From Brumicola pallidula DSM 14239 = ACAM 615 (GTDB lineage: Bacteria > Pseudomonadota > Gammaproteobacteria > Enterobacterales > Alteromonadaceae): DNA of 64,000 nt. Of the stretch, positions 16,619 through 26,231 are shown in pieces (position 1 is the first letter of the stretch; each line of letters begins with the position of its first letter). The position numbers and the translations under genes are program-made. Location of the stretch: NCBI RefSeq assembly GCF_000428905.1, contig NZ_KE386817.1, forward strand, positions 173,339 to 237,338, given 5' to 3'. The notes below the pieces were generated by a model. It did no database searches. It had not been told where the DNA came from and saw only the letters and a list, made by a program, of their open reading frames with translations.

Positions 16619-18772
16619 ATGTTTAAAAAAATTACCGTAGTCGTCGTTTTAGCGGCTTTAATCGCAAGCTTTTTCTATTTCAATTTGAATACCTACCTCA
16701 CTTTGGAAGGTCTTAAGAGCTCCATTGACGACTTCAGGCAATGGCGCGATGCTTCTCCTGTCTTAGTATTAGGCGGTTTCTTCTTTATATATGTTATAGT
16801 TACCGCGCTTTCATTACCTGGCGCGGCCATACTGACCATCACTGCTGGTGCGCTATTTGGATTAGTTGAAGGTCTGCTGCTCGCCTCTTTCGCTTCAAGC
16901 GTCGGTGCATTATTAGCCTTCTTAGTATCTCGCTATATATTAAGAGAGACCATAAAAAGAAAATTTCCTGAACGCTTATCTTCGATAGATAAAGGCATGG
17001 CTTCACAAGGCCCTTTCTATTTGTTTACACTGCGCCTAGTCCCCCTCTTTCCGTTCTTTTTAATTAACCTGCTAATGGGCTTAACCTCAATTAAATCATG
17101 GACCTTTTATTGGGTCAGTCAAATAGGCATGCTGGCCGGTACTCTTGTGTATGTAAACGCAGGCACGCAGCTTGCTCAACTCGATAGCTTGCAAGGTATC
17201 TTATCGTTCGACCTTATCCTTTCCTTTGTTTTGTTGGGTATTTTCCCACTAATAGCCAAAACGATTATTAACATAATAAAAAAACAGCGGGTGTATAAAG
17301 ATTGGAACAAACCAAAAAGTTTCGACCGCAATTTAATTGTGATTGGCGCGGGTGCGGGCGGTTTAGTGACGAGTTATATTGCCGCCGCCGTGAAAGCCAA
17401 AGTGACGTTGATTGAAGCTGGCGAAATGGGGGGCGATTGCTTAAACTACGGCTGCGTGCCCAGTAAAGCCATCATTAAGAGTGCAAAAGTACTCAGCCAA
17501 TTCCAGCAAGCAGAAAAATACGGCTTCGACGAGGCCAAAGTGAGCTTTTCATTTGCTAAGGTCATGCAGCGCGTGCACGATATTGTTGCTCAAATAGCCC
17601 CGCATGACAGCGTTGAACGCTATACTAAGCTAGGCGTAGAAGTTATTAAAGGATATGCTAGCTTTGTCGATCCTTGGACCGTAGAAATTGCTTTAAATGA
17701 TGGTAGTAAACAACGCTTAAGCGCCCGTAATATCGTTATTGCTGCAGGCGCACGCCCCTTTGTACCGCCGTTACCGGGCATTGATGATTCTGCTTATGTT
17801 ACCAGCGACACCATGTGGACAGAGTTTGCAAAACTGCAAGAGGCTCCTAAAAAACTGGTGGTGCTGGGTGGCGGTCCTATTGGCTGTGAACTTGCACAAG
17901 CATTTGCCCGATTAGGCTCTGAAGTTTCCCAGATTGAACTTGCCAAACGTATAATGACAAAAGAAGACGAAGAGGTTTCTGACTTCGCCATGCAAAGCCT
18001 TCAGGACAGCGGTGTGAATGTGTTAACCGAGCACGAAGCATTGCGCTTTGAGCAACATGATGGCAAAAGATTCATCATCGTGAAGCACGATCAAAAAGAA
18101 CTTTCGATAGAATACGATCAGTTGATTTGTGCAGTTGGCCGCGCCGCTCGTCTAGAAGGTTACGGTTTGGATGTTTTGGGTATTGAAAGCGGTCGTACAA
18201 TTAGTACTAATGAATTTTTAGAAACCAAATACCCGAATATTTTAGCTGCTGGCGATATTGTTGGACCTTATCAGTTTACGCATGTTGCAGCTCATCAAGG
18301 TTGGTATGCAGCGGTTAACAGTCTATTTGGGAATTTTAAAAAGTTTAAGGTCGATTATCGCGTAATCCCATGGGTTACATTCATCGACCCTGAAGTTGCC
18401 CGAGTAGGTATTAATGAGCAAGAAGCCATTCAACAACAAATTGAGTATGAGGTAACGCGTTATGACTTTGAAGAGCTCGACAGGGCCATTACCGAAAGCG
18501 CAAACAAAGGCTTTATAAAAGTAATTACGTCAAAAGGCAAAGACAAAATCTTAGGAGTGACGGTCATTTCAGAGCATGCTGGCGACTTAATAGCTGAATT
18601 TGTTTTAGCCATGAAACACGGTCTTGGTCTTGAAAAAATCTTGGGTACCATTCATAGCTATCCGACCTGGGCTGAGGCTAATAAATCTGCTGCTGGTGAA
18701 TGGAAACGGGCGCATGCTCCCGAAGCAGTGCTCAGATTACTCGAGAAGTACCATACGTTCATAAGAAGATAA
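16619..18772 (+). CDS. TVP38/TMEM64 membrane domain fused to a flavin disulfide reductase
   Basis: A 717-residue fusion. Residues about 1-225 are a DedA/TVP38 (VTT) membrane domain with about five helices, including the conserved LRLVPLFPFFLINLLMGLT. Residues about 235-717 are a dihydrolipoamide-dehydrogenase/MerA-type reductase: FAD loop VIGAGAGGL, redox disulfide C274/C279 in GGDCLNYGCVPSK, NAD loop VLGGGPIGCE, FAD motif ILAAGD and a C-terminal dimer domain ending HSYPTWAEANKSAAGEWKR. It lacks the C-terminal CysCys pair of true mercuric reductases, and the usual HPT is YPT, so mercury reduction is unlikely. The membrane domain tethers a cytoplasmic reductase to the bilayer. The substrate is unknown. 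It starts 12 bp after the receptor, with GGAAG upstream. Confidence 0.9.
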   Translation: MFKKITVVVVLAALIASFFYFNLNTYLTLEGLKSSIDDFRQWRDASPVLVLGGFFFIYVIVTALSLPGAAILTITAGALFGLVEGLLLASFASSVGALLAFLVSRYILRETIKRKFPERLSSIDKGMASQGPFYLFTLRLVPLFPFFLINLLMGLTSIKSWTFYWVSQIGMLAGTLVYVNAGTQLAQLDSLQGILSFDLILSFVLLGIFPLIAKTIINIIKKQRVYKDWNKPKSFDRNLIVIGAGAGGLVTSYIAAAVKAKVTLIEAGEMGGDCLNYGCVPSKAIIKSAKVLSQFQQAEKYGFDEAKVSFSFAKVMQRVHDIVAQIAPHDSVERYTKLGVEVIKGYASFVDPWTVEIALNDGSKQRLSARNIVIAAGARPFVPPLPGIDDSAYVTSDTMWTEFAKLQEAPKKLVVLGGGPIGCELAQAFARLGSEVSQIELAKRIMTKEDEEVSDFAMQSLQDSGVNVLTEHEALRFEQHDGKRFIIVKHDQKELSIEYDQLICAVGRAARLEGYGLDVLGIESGRTISTNEFLETKYPNILAAGDIVGPYQFTHVAAHQGWYAAVNSLFGNFKKFKVDYRVIPWVTFIDPEVARVGINEQEAIQQQIEYEVTRYDFEELDRAITESANKGFIKVITSKGKDKILGVTVISEHAGDLIAEFVLAMKHGLGLEKILGTIHSYPTWAEANKSAAGEWKRAHAPEAVLRLLEKYHTFIRR

Positions 18773-18776
18773 TGAT

Positions 18777-19616
18777 ATGCACACATTGAGAGGTCCGACG
18801 GTAACAACTTCGCGAGTAAAAGGCTATGCAATAGCGAGCATTATTTTACACGCCATTTTTACCCCTTTAGTTGAAGCAAAAACGCTCCATGAAAGCTGGA
18901 ATACCTTGTTAGCTGAGCACGTAATTCCAATCAATCAGGGCCATAGTACCGCAGTAGATTACACCGGTTTTTTAGCACAACGAAGTCAGCTAAAGGCTTA
19001 TCTTAACGAGCTCGAACAAATCAGTCTCTCAGACTTCAGTCAGTGGAGTGATGCCAAGCAATTAGCGTTTTTAATAAATGCTTATAACGCATGGACAGTA
19101 GAACTTATTTTAACTGAGTATCCTGATGTTAAATCCATTAGAGATTTAGGTAGCTTCTTTCGGTCGCCTTGGGAAAGGTCTTTTATTACTTTACTAGGGC
19201 ATACTTATAGTCTTGATGACATAGAGCACGAACTCATCAGAGGCGGCAATAAATATAAAGAGCCGCGTATTCATTTCGCTGTCAATTGCGCTAGTATAGG
19301 CTGCCCAGCGCTGCGTGAAGAGGCTTACGATGCTGACCAGCTTGACACCCAGTTGGAACAGCAAACGCAAAGGTTCTTATCCGATAAAAGCCGAAACTAT
19401 GTGCAGGATAAGCAACTGTATTTGTCGTCAATATTCAAATGGTACAAAGGCGATTTTGAAAAAGAGTTCAGAGGAGCAAATAGCGTTGAGTCATTTTTAC
19501 TATTGTATCCTGAGTCACTCGACTTGACTGCCGAGCAAAGGGCTAAATTGAAGAATAAAAAGATGACAATCACTTACTCAGACTATAATTGGCAGTTAAA
19601 CGATGTGAAAAAATAG
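18777..19616 (+). CDS. DUF547 family exported protein
   Basis: A 279-residue protein with an N-terminal hydrophobic segment (about 15-38) and a DUF547 domain: LAFLINAYNAWTVELI, DLGSFFRSPWERSF, LDDIEHELIRGG, the hallmark HFAVNCASIGCPALREEAY and LSSIFKWYKGDF. The domain's function is unknown; the conserved N and two C residues suggest a catalytic or metal site. It is probably periplasmic or membrane-anchored. It is four bases from the reductase stop and is followed by the ABC transporter genes, so it likely serves the same pathway. DUF547 beside such reductases and YnjBCD transporters is a pattern I recall from other marine bacteria, which would need checking. Confidence 0.87.
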   Translation: MHTLRGPTVTTSRVKGYAIASIILHAIFTPLVEAKTLHESWNTLLAEHVIPINQGHSTAVDYTGFLAQRSQLKAYLNELEQISLSDFSQWSDAKQLAFLINAYNAWTVELILTEYPDVKSIRDLGSFFRSPWERSFITLLGHTYSLDDIEHELIRGGNKYKEPRIHFAVNCASIGCPALREEAYDADQLDTQLEQQTQRFLSDKSRNYVQDKQLYLSSIFKWYKGDFEKEFRGANSVESFLLLYPESLDLTAEQRAKLKNKKMTITYSDYNWQLNDVKK

Positions 19617-19628
19617 GCTGGATATCGC

Positions 19629-20882
19629 TTGCCCATCATAAAAAATAAAGCTTTTAGGTTAAGGCGCTGGTTAATTTGGACACTACTCTTGGTTTGTCCG
19701 TTTATTAACGCACAGACGTATTCAGAAAAAACAGCTTGGCAGCAGACACTCCAAGACGCTCGCGACGAAAGCGTTTATTTTTATGCTTGGGGCGGCGATC
19801 CTCAAGTTAACCGTTATCTCCAATGGATTGCAAAAAGAGTTGATAACAAATACGGCATCAATTTAGAGCACGTCAAACTGGCGCAAACCAGTGATGCTGT
19901 GAGCCGCGTGCTTGCAGAAATGTCAGCGGGAAATATCAGCGCAGGACAGGTTGACCTTTTATGGATAAACGGCCTAAATTTTGCGACTATGGCAACAAAC
20001 AATTTGCTTGAAGCCAACTGGGTTGGCAACCTACCCAATTTTTTCCTGACCAATCCAGATCAAAACCCCGCCATGACGATGGATTTTGGTATGCCGACAA
20101 ACGGTATGGAAGCACCTTGGGGAAGAGCCGCACTGACCTTCTATTACAATAATGCGTCCATATCAACGCCGCCAACAACTCTGCAACAACTATTAACTTG
20201 GAGTAAGCTTAACCCAGGGCGCTTTACCTATGCTAAACCGCCTGATTTTTTAGGTTTGAGCTTTTTAAAATATGCATTAATAATACTCAACCAGCAGCAG
20301 GATGCAGGCGTTTATGAGCAGCTATATGCAGCACCAACACCGCAAAGTGAACGCCAATTATTATCATCTTTATGGGCATTTTTAGATCAGCTTCACCCAC
20401 AATTGTGGCGTCAAGGTCGATACTTTGTAAGCGATGGCACAAGCATTAGGCGCTTAGTTGGTGACAGCGAGCTTGACCTAGGCTTTACTTTTTCTGCTTC
20501 TGACATACCCGGTGCCGTCGACCGTTTTGACTTACCTCTTAGCATTCGAAGTTATGCAATGAAAGACGGTAGTTTAAGCAATGTGCATTTTGTCACTATA
20601 CCGGTTAACGCCAAGCATAAGGCTGGCGCAAAAGTAGTCGCTAATTTTTTAATGAGCATAGAAGCACAAGCAAAAAAGCAGCAGCCAAGTAATTGGGGTG
20701 ACCGGACTGTGGTAGATTTAAGCTTACTAGCGCCCGATAAACAATTGCTGTTTAGCTCGCCTAAACAGCATCCAAGCGCCTTGCCTGAGTCGGATACGAG
20801 TCCATCTTTGAGTGAACCTCATCCACAGTGGAGCGCAGTAATTTCCAAAGAATGGGAAAAACGATACGGTGCAAAGCAATGA
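19629..20882 (+). CDS. ABC transporter substrate-binding protein, YnjB-like
   Basis: A 417-residue periplasmic binding protein. It has a signal peptide (basic start, hydrophobic core, cut near INAQ) and motifs of the YnjB family: VYFYAWGGDPQVNRYLQWIA, DLLWINGLNF, ANWVGNLPNF and GRFTYAKPPDFLGLSFLKYAL. It delivers its ligand to the permease encoded next. The start codon is TTG 19629; no ATG precedes the signal peptide. Its stop overlaps the permease start as ATGA. The ligand of E. coli YnjBCD is unassigned, although thiamine-like compounds have been suggested for relatives; here the TonB receptor implies something too large or scarce for porins. Confidence 0.88.
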   Translation: MPIIKNKAFRLRRWLIWTLLLVCPFINAQTYSEKTAWQQTLQDARDESVYFYAWGGDPQVNRYLQWIAKRVDNKYGINLEHVKLAQTSDAVSRVLAEMSAGNISAGQVDLLWINGLNFATMATNNLLEANWVGNLPNFFLTNPDQNPAMTMDFGMPTNGMEAPWGRAALTFYYNNASISTPPTTLQQLLTWSKLNPGRFTYAKPPDFLGLSFLKYALIILNQQQDAGVYEQLYAAPTPQSERQLLSSLWAFLDQLHPQLWRQGRYFVSDGTSIRRLVGDSELDLGFTFSASDIPGAVDRFDLPLSIRSYAMKDGSLSNVHFVTIPVNAKHKAGAKVVANFLMSIEAQAKKQQPSNWGDRTVVDLSLLAPDKQLLFSSPKQHPSALPESDTSPSLSEPHPQWSAVISKEWEKRYGAKQ

Positions 20883-22585
20883 TAGTCGACACATCGCTTT
20901 TTACACGCTGGGTAAAGCTAACTCCGAGCATTCTAATAACACTGCTGCTAGTACCTGTTGTCGCCGGCTTATTAGGCGTTATACTGCCGGCATTTGGTTG
21001 GTTACCTGCACTTGGCGAAGATAGCGTTGACTTCAGAGGTTTTAAGGCTCTATTTCAAACCCCTGGTTTCGTCACAATGCTAACCTTAAGTTTTTCAACT
21101 AGCTTCATTAGTACATTTTTTGCGGTCATTTTAAGTATTTTAATACTGGGGAATTACTTCGACAGTAAACTGCTAGGACACATTCAAAAACTTTTAGGGC
21201 CAATATTGGTTATTCCTCATGCGGCAGCAGCTATTGCTATTGGATTTCTAATTGCGCCATCTGGCTTGATCATGCGTTTATTTTCGCCATGGCTAAGCGG
21301 TGCTGAATTACCACCAGATATACTTTTACCAAACGACCCCCTCGGTTTTAGCATCATTTTAGGGCTTACTTTAAAGGAACTACCTTTCATTTTGTTAATG
21401 GCAATGGCCGCCATGCAGCAAAAAGAAATTAAACAAACTATTGAGGGGCAATACAAAGTCGCGCTTAGCCTTGGCTATTACCCTTTTACCAGCTTTTGCA
21501 AAGCCGTTTTACCTATCCTTTATCCTTTTATGCGCTTACCTATCTTTGCTATTTTGGCTTATTCTAGCGCCAGCATAGAAATCCCGTTAATCTTAGGTCC
21601 AAATACGCCACCCACTCTGGCAGTTGCCATTATGCAGTGGTTTAACGATGTTGACTTGCACTTAAGGATCCAAGCCTCGGCAGGCGCGCTAGTGCAAGTT
21701 ATACTAACCTTGTGTGTATTATTTACTTGGTGGTTATTAGAACAATGCGTTAAACGATTTTGTTTATCTAGGTTGATAAATGGACGCAGAACGTATGCTG
21801 ATATGACTTGGAAATTCCTAACTCATTGCATAACGCTTCTAGTGCTTTTTGCCATCGTTTTGGCATTGATTGGCTTAGTGCTTTGGTCGTTTGCTGGCTA
21901 TTGGTCTTTTCCAAAAGCGTATCCCGATCAATTAGTTACTCTGCACTGGCAAAGCGCTTTACAGCAATTACCAGAAATTATCAACGACACAATTTTAGTC
22001 GCTCTTGCTGCCACCGGTATTGCTTTATTCCTTGCTTTATTCACATTAGAGGCAGAACAACAACGCCGTACACAGCTAAGTTCTGTTGCTAGTCTAATGA
22101 TTTATTTACCTTTGTTAGTACCCAGTATCGCTTTTTTATTTGGCATTGTATGGGTTAAAGAAATCATTGGTGTTAATGCCGTATTTAGCATGGTGGTGGT
22201 CGGCCATTTACTATTTGTTATGCCATACGTGTTTTTGTCTTTAGCCACAAGTTATCGCAAGCTCGATTTGCGCTATGCAAAGGTGGCGGCGTCTTTAGGC
22301 TGTTCGCCATGGAGCGTGTTTTATTCGGTAAAACTGCCTCAATTAATGCCGCCTATCTTATTTTCTAGTGCGCTTGGACTTGCCATTAGTTTCAGTCAGT
22401 ATCTGCCAACATTATTACTAGGTGGCGGACGTATAAATACCCTAACCACCGAAGCTGTGGCTATTGCAAGCGGTGCCAGTAGGCGTATAAGCGCGGTCTA
22501 TGTCATAATACAGCTTCTGCTGCCAGCCTTCGGATTTATACTTGCTTGGCTGATCCCTAAACTTTTTTTTCGTCCAAGGTGTTAA
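20879..22585 (+). CDS. ABC transporter permease, fused double type, YnjC-like
   Basis: A 568-residue inner-membrane protein with about 12 helices in two homologous halves, as in FbpB/ThiP-type fused permeases. The first half carries the cytoplasmic coupling loop around ALSLGYYPFTSFCKAVLP and the second VAASLGCSPWSVFYSVKLP, both of the EAAxxxG type that contacts the ATPase. It starts at the ATG overlapping the binding-protein stop (ATGA); the frame extends 17 codons upstream, inside the binding-protein gene, with no reason to use it. Three bases separate it from the ATPase gene. It forms the pore of the importer. Confidence 0.9.
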   Translation: MIVDTSLFTRWVKLTPSILITLLLVPVVAGLLGVILPAFGWLPALGEDSVDFRGFKALFQTPGFVTMLTLSFSTSFISTFFAVILSILILGNYFDSKLLGHIQKLLGPILVIPHAAAAIAIGFLIAPSGLIMRLFSPWLSGAELPPDILLPNDPLGFSIILGLTLKELPFILLMAMAAMQQKEIKQTIEGQYKVALSLGYYPFTSFCKAVLPILYPFMRLPIFAILAYSSASIEIPLILGPNTPPTLAVAIMQWFNDVDLHLRIQASAGALVQVILTLCVLFTWWLLEQCVKRFCLSRLINGRRTYADMTWKFLTHCITLLVLFAIVLALIGLVLWSFAGYWSFPKAYPDQLVTLHWQSALQQLPEIINDTILVALAATGIALFLALFTLEAEQQRRTQLSSVASLMIYLPLLVPSIAFLFGIVWVKEIIGVNAVFSMVVVGHLLFVMPYVFLSLATSYRKLDLRYAKVAASLGCSPWSVFYSVKLPQLMPPILFSSALGLAISFSQYLPTLLLGGGRINTLTTEAVAIASGASRRISAVYVIIQLLLPAFGFILAWLIPKLFFRPRC

Positions 22586-22588
22586 GCG

Positions 22589-23242
22589 ATGGATCCAGCA
22601 AACAACATGTTAAGCATTCAAAACTTATGTATTTACAAAAATGAGTCACTTTTATTTACGCTAGACACAAGCCTATTGGCGGGTGAAATATTGACCATCA
22701 TGGGGCCATCAGGAAGCGGCAAATCGACTTTACTAAGTTGGCTATCGGGAATGCTATATCCTGCATTTACAGCAGAAGGGAAACTATTGCTAGGTGGCCA
22801 AGATATAAGCCAAACTCCCAGTCATTTGCGACAAATTGCGCTTCTTTTTCAAGATCCGTTGCTGTTCAATCATCTTACAGTCGCAGGCAACATCGAATTT
22901 GGCATGCAGGCTTCAAAATCGAACAGCAAAAAAGAGCGTATATCAAAGGCATTGGCCTCAGTTAACTTATCCGGTATGGAAATGCGAGCACCTAAAAGCC
23001 TATCAGGTGGCCAACAAGCGCGTGTTGCACTGCTGCGAGTATTGTTGAACGAGCCACGGGTAATTTTGCTAGATGAGCCTTTTAGCAAGCTCGACAGTCA
23101 ACTTAGGCAAGCAACAAGAGAACTCGTATTTGAACAAATACGCCAGCGCGGTTTGACCGCTATATTGGTTACCCATGATCAAAGTGACGCAGACGCCGCA
23201 GCAGGTAAGGTGATTAATTTGTCAAATACAAGGAGCGCTTAA
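22589..23242 (+). CDS. ABC transporter ATP-binding protein, YnjD-like
   Basis: A 217-residue ATPase with Walker A GPSGSGKST near residue 38, Q-loop ALLFQDPLLF, signature LSGGQQARVALLR, Walker B VILLDEPFSKLD and switch His in LVTHDQSDADA. It is short, lacking the C-terminal regulatory domain of larger importer ATPases, as in YnjD. It powers uptake through the neighbouring permease. The next gene begins two bases after its stop, so the ABC genes and the phosphatidyltransferase are one transcription unit. Confidence 0.92.
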   Translation: MDPANNMLSIQNLCIYKNESLLFTLDTSLLAGEILTIMGPSGSGKSTLLSWLSGMLYPAFTAEGKLLLGGQDISQTPSHLRQIALLFQDPLLFNHLTVAGNIEFGMQASKSNSKKERISKALASVNLSGMEMRAPKSLSGGQQARVALLRVLLNEPRVILLDEPFSKLDSQLRQATRELVFEQIRQRGLTAILVTHDQSDADAAAGKVINLSNTRSA

Positions 23243-23244
23243 CA

Positions 23245-23883
23245 ATGTTAGACGCAAGAATTACGCCAGCGGTAAAAGTGTTATTAATGCCCTTGGTTAA
23301 GCTTCTAGACCGTACTAAGGTAACGCCAAATCAGTTAACGTTCACCGGCTTTGCCGTTGGTTTGTTGGCAGTCCCATTTTTAGCTTTGCAATGGTGGTAT
23401 TTGGCCTTAACCGTCATTTTGTGTAATCGGATCTTAGATGGATTAGACGGTGCTCTTGCACGGTATCAAGGATCTAGCAGCAGCGCAGGCGGGTTTTTAG
23501 ATATCTGCTTAGACTTTCTTTTTTATGCGGCGGTGCCAGTTGGCTTTGCACTTGGAGACACGGCTCAAAATGCGCTGCCAGCCGCTATTTTATTAGCCGT
23601 TTTTATTGGAACAGGATCGAGCTTCTTAGCCTTTGCTATACCGGCAGAAAAATACCAGTTAATTAAGCCTCAATTTGAATACAAAAGTTTTTATTATCTA
23701 CATGGTTTAACCGAAGGCACAGAAACCATTCTAATTTTTATCGCCTTTTGCATCTGGCCAGAACATTTTCCATGGTTAGCCTACGGGTTTGCAATTGCGG
23801 CAAGTATCACCGTATTCACGCGAATTTACGGTGGTTATTATACCTTGAAAGAGCAAGATTTGAAGGCACCGCACGACGAATGA
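23245..23883 (+). CDS. CDP-alcohol phosphatidyltransferase family, YnjF-like
   Basis: A 212-residue membrane enzyme with about six helices. The CDP-alcohol motif D-G-x2-A-R-x8-G-x3-D-x3-D is complete in DGLDGALARYQGSS then AGGFLDICLDF, so it should bind Mg2+ and transfer a phosphatidyl or phosphoalcohol group from a CDP-linked donor. In E. coli ynjF lies at the end of the ynjABCDEF cluster, and the order binding protein, permease, ATPase, phosphatidyltransferase is reproduced here. The physiological product is unknown. It closes the operon; the next gene is convergent 65 bp away. Confidence 0.88.
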   Translation: MLDARITPAVKVLLMPLVKLLDRTKVTPNQLTFTGFAVGLLAVPFLALQWWYLALTVILCNRILDGLDGALARYQGSSSSAGGFLDICLDFLFYAAVPVGFALGDTAQNALPAAILLAVFIGTGSSFLAFAIPAEKYQLIKPQFEYKSFYYLHGLTEGTETILIFIAFCIWPEHFPWLAYGFAIAASITVFTRIYGGYYTLKEQDLKAPHDE

Positions 23884-23948
23884 GATGTTTCAGGTTGAAC
23901 ACATTTGCGCAATTAACTACCGTAAAATACGCTGCGGGTCTGCGTACT

Positions 23949-25043
23949 TCAGTCCAGCCGATGGTGCTTCATGAAGCCCAGATCTAGATAGTCCTTCCAC
24001 AGGCCTATGAGGCGTCCACCCAGACTAAAATGCTGGTAGTCCAGCAGTGCGCTGCCATCAGCAGTGGAGAGCAAAGCTAACGAACGTGGTTGGGGCTGGT
24101 ATTCACGCAGTGTTCTGCCTGCCAACAATGCAGGAATGATTTCGCTCAACACCGCTCCTTGTCGCACCGCATAAACACCAGAATGGAATGCTCCAGGCTG
24201 ACTTGCACAATCTCCAGTCGCTAAGACCTCGGGGTGACTTTCACTTTGTAAGGTTGCTCGTACTCGCACAAAGCCTGAATTGTCGCAACTAAGACCAGAG
24301 GTAGACTGCCAGGGCTGCGGTGCAGCGCCTGTTGCGATCACAAGCGCATCGGGACTTTGTATTCGTTGTTTGTTGCTCAATAACCAACCACCCGCGATAC
24401 AATCGACTCGAGTGCCTTTACGCAGGTCAATACCGCGTTTATATAGTATTTTGCTGGCTCGTTTGCGCAGCCCCAACGAATAACCATCCAGCAAATCACC
24501 GCTGCAAATCAATGATAACTGCGCTTGAGGTAAAATCTGATGCAAAGCTAGTGCGAGCTCGAATGCCGCCGCTCCGCCGCCCAGTACCGCTATCTGTATT
24601 GAGTCGTTATGCCCTCGCCACGCTTGCCAATGGTTGTTAAAAGCCGCAAACGGTTTTGCTGGGGCAACATTAATACTACCGTCGTTTAGACTGGGCTGAG
24701 GTGGCACCGAACCTACGTTTAATGAGAGATAGTCATACTCAAGTTCTCTTTTGTCAAGCAGCTTCAATTTGCGACTTACGGCGTTCAACGTCGCAATTTC
24801 ACCAATCATTAGTTCGACCCCACAGGCCTTGCATAAAGGCGCAAGTTCGATCGCACACTCTTCTTCAGTAAAGCGGCCAGCAACGAGACCAGGCATCATC
24901 CCTGAATACCAAGCGTGCGAATCAGGGCTGAGCAATATTGTACCTTTTGGAGGTCGATATCCATTATCTATCCAGCCGCGCACGGCAACTAAATGAGCAT
25001 GGCCAGCGCCGGCGAGAATAAGCGTATGCCGTGTTGCTTTCAT
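23949..25043 (-). CDS. Flavin-dependent NAD(P)H oxidoreductase, SelD-N-terminal-like family
   Basis: A 364-residue pyridine-nucleotide-disulfide-type oxidoreductase: FAD loop LILAGAGHAHL at the N-terminus, then LLSPDSHAWYSGMMPGLVAG, which is typical of the family otherwise found fused to the N-terminus of selenophosphate synthase, NAD loop IAVLGGGAAAFELAL, and LATGDCAS for FAD. There is no redox disulfide, so it is more like an NDH-2-type dehydrogenase. Here it stands alone, without SelD. It is 15 bp downstream of msrAB on the same strand, so probably co-transcribed and perhaps involved in redox repair. The electron acceptor is unknown. Confidence 0.82.
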   Translation of the reverse strand: MKATRHTLILAGAGHAHLVAVRGWIDNGYRPPKGTILLSPDSHAWYSGMMPGLVAGRFTEEECAIELAPLCKACGVELMIGEIATLNAVSRKLKLLDKRELEYDYLSLNVGSVPPQPSLNDGSINVAPAKPFAAFNNHWQAWRGHNDSIQIAVLGGGAAAFELALALHQILPQAQLSLICSGDLLDGYSLGLRKRASKILYKRGIDLRKGTRVDCIAGGWLLSNKQRIQSPDALVIATGAAPQPWQSTSGLSCDNSGFVRVRATLQSESHPEVLATGDCASQPGAFHSGVYAVRQGAVLSEIIPALLAGRTLREYQPQPRSLALLSTADGSALLDYQHFSLGGRLIGLWKDYLDLGFMKHHRLD

Positions 25044-25058
25044 AGATATCCAGTAACC

Positions 25059-26231
25059 CTAGCTGATGGGTTTTTTCACTAGGTCAACGTATTGACCGTA
25101 TCCGGCTTTGTCCATATCAGCTTTCAAAATAAATCTAAGCGCGGCTGAGTTCATACAGTAGCGTAATCCCGTTGGTTTCGGTCCATCTTTAAAAACATGG
25201 CCTGAGTGGGAATCTGCCAGTGCACTGCGAATTTCGGTGCGCACTCCCCCATACCAAGAGCGATCTTCTTTCTCCACCACCGCATTCGAACTGATTGGCC
25301 GAACAAAGCTCGGCCATCCTGTACCTGACTTGTACTTGTCAGTGGACAAAAATAAAGGTTCACCAGAGACCACATCGACATAAATACCGGCACGTTTTTC
25401 ATCCCAATATTTATTGTTGAAGGAGGGCTCAGTCGCATCCTGCTGGGTAACCTTATACTGAATACTGGTTAATTGTTTACGAAGTTGTTCATCACTTGGC
25501 TTTTTAAAGGCCTGCTGATCAAACCTACCATGCTGGCCTCCATCAGCAGCTTCGCTGGTTTTGGGCCGGTATTGGGCATAGTCAATTTCACGGTCCTCCC
25601 CCCATACCTTATCAATAAACTGATAGCGGCCGGAGTTAAAAGTGTAATACTTATACCTTATCGGATTTTTTTTATAATAATCCTGATGATATTCCTCTGC
25701 GTCATAAAATGACTCAAACTGGCTTACCTCCAGCGCCACCGGTTTGTCATAGCGACCACTGTTCTGCAAGGCCTGAATAGAAGCCTCAGCGCTAAGTTTT
25801 TGTTCAGCGTTGTGGAAAAAAATAGCGGGACGGTACTGTTTGCCTCGGTCTACAAACTGACCGTCGACATCAGTTGGGTCCATCATTCGCCAAAGTGCTT
25901 GTAGCAGTCCCTCATAAGTGATGACCTGTGGATCGTAATAAACTTGAACAGCTTCCGTATGGCCCGTTGCACCGCTAGCAACTTGCTGATAGTTCGGATT
26001 TTTCTCAATACCGCCGCTGTAGCCAGAGACTGCTTCGGCCACACCAGGAATTTGTTCAAAACCGGCCTCAACACACCAAAAACAGCCCCCTGCGAACGTG
26101 GCTACTTTCAGGGATGGATCAGATGGTGCATACTGCGGATCTTGAAGAGCCACATTATTTAGTCCAATGGCCTTGAAACCAATAAAGCCCAGACTCAAAA
26201 CCAGGACGAAGTAAAATATTTTATGATTCAT
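25059..26231 (-). CDS. msrAB: Fused peptide-methionine sulfoxide reductase MsrA-MsrB
   Basis: A 390-residue fusion. Residues 1-25 are a hydrophobic signal or anchor, so it acts outside the cytoplasm. MsrA (about 40-200) has the catalytic [12 protein letters not shown] and VSGYSGG; MsrB (about 245-380) has SGTGWPSF, the [17 protein letters not shown] stretch and catalytic Cys in [12 protein letters not shown]. The CxxC zinc pairs of some MsrB proteins are absent, as in many fused forms. It reduces both S- and R-methionine sulfoxide in oxidised envelope proteins. A flavin oxidoreductase gene follows 15 bp later. The start codon region is tandemly duplicated (26221-26271), placing a second in-sequence ATG with a seven-codon frame just upstream. 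Confidence 0.93.
   Translation of the reverse strand: MNHKIFYFVLVLSLGFIGFKAIGLNNVALQDPQYAPSDPSLKVATFAGGCFWCVEAGFEQIPGVAEAVSGYSGGIEKNPNYQQVASGATGHTEAVQVYYDPQVITYEGLLQALWRMMDPTDVDGQFVDRGKQYRPAIFFHNAEQKLSAEASIQALQNSGRYDKPVALEVSQFESFYDAEEYHQDYYKKNPIRYKYYTFNSGRYQFIDKVWGEDREIDYAQYRPKTSEAADGGQHGRFDQQAFKKPSDEQLRKQLTSIQYKVTQQDATEPSFNNKYWDEKRAGIYVDVVSGEPLFLSTDKYKSGTGWPSFVRPISSNAVVEKEDRSWYGGVRTEIRSALADSHSGHVFKDGPKPTGLRYCMNSAALRFILKADMDKAGYGQYVDLVKKPIS

Noticed and set aside
16619-18772. Mercuric reductase as a name for the reductase domain
   Set aside because: The vicinal cysteines at the C-terminus and the N-terminal metal-binding domain of MerA are missing, and no mer genes are nearby.
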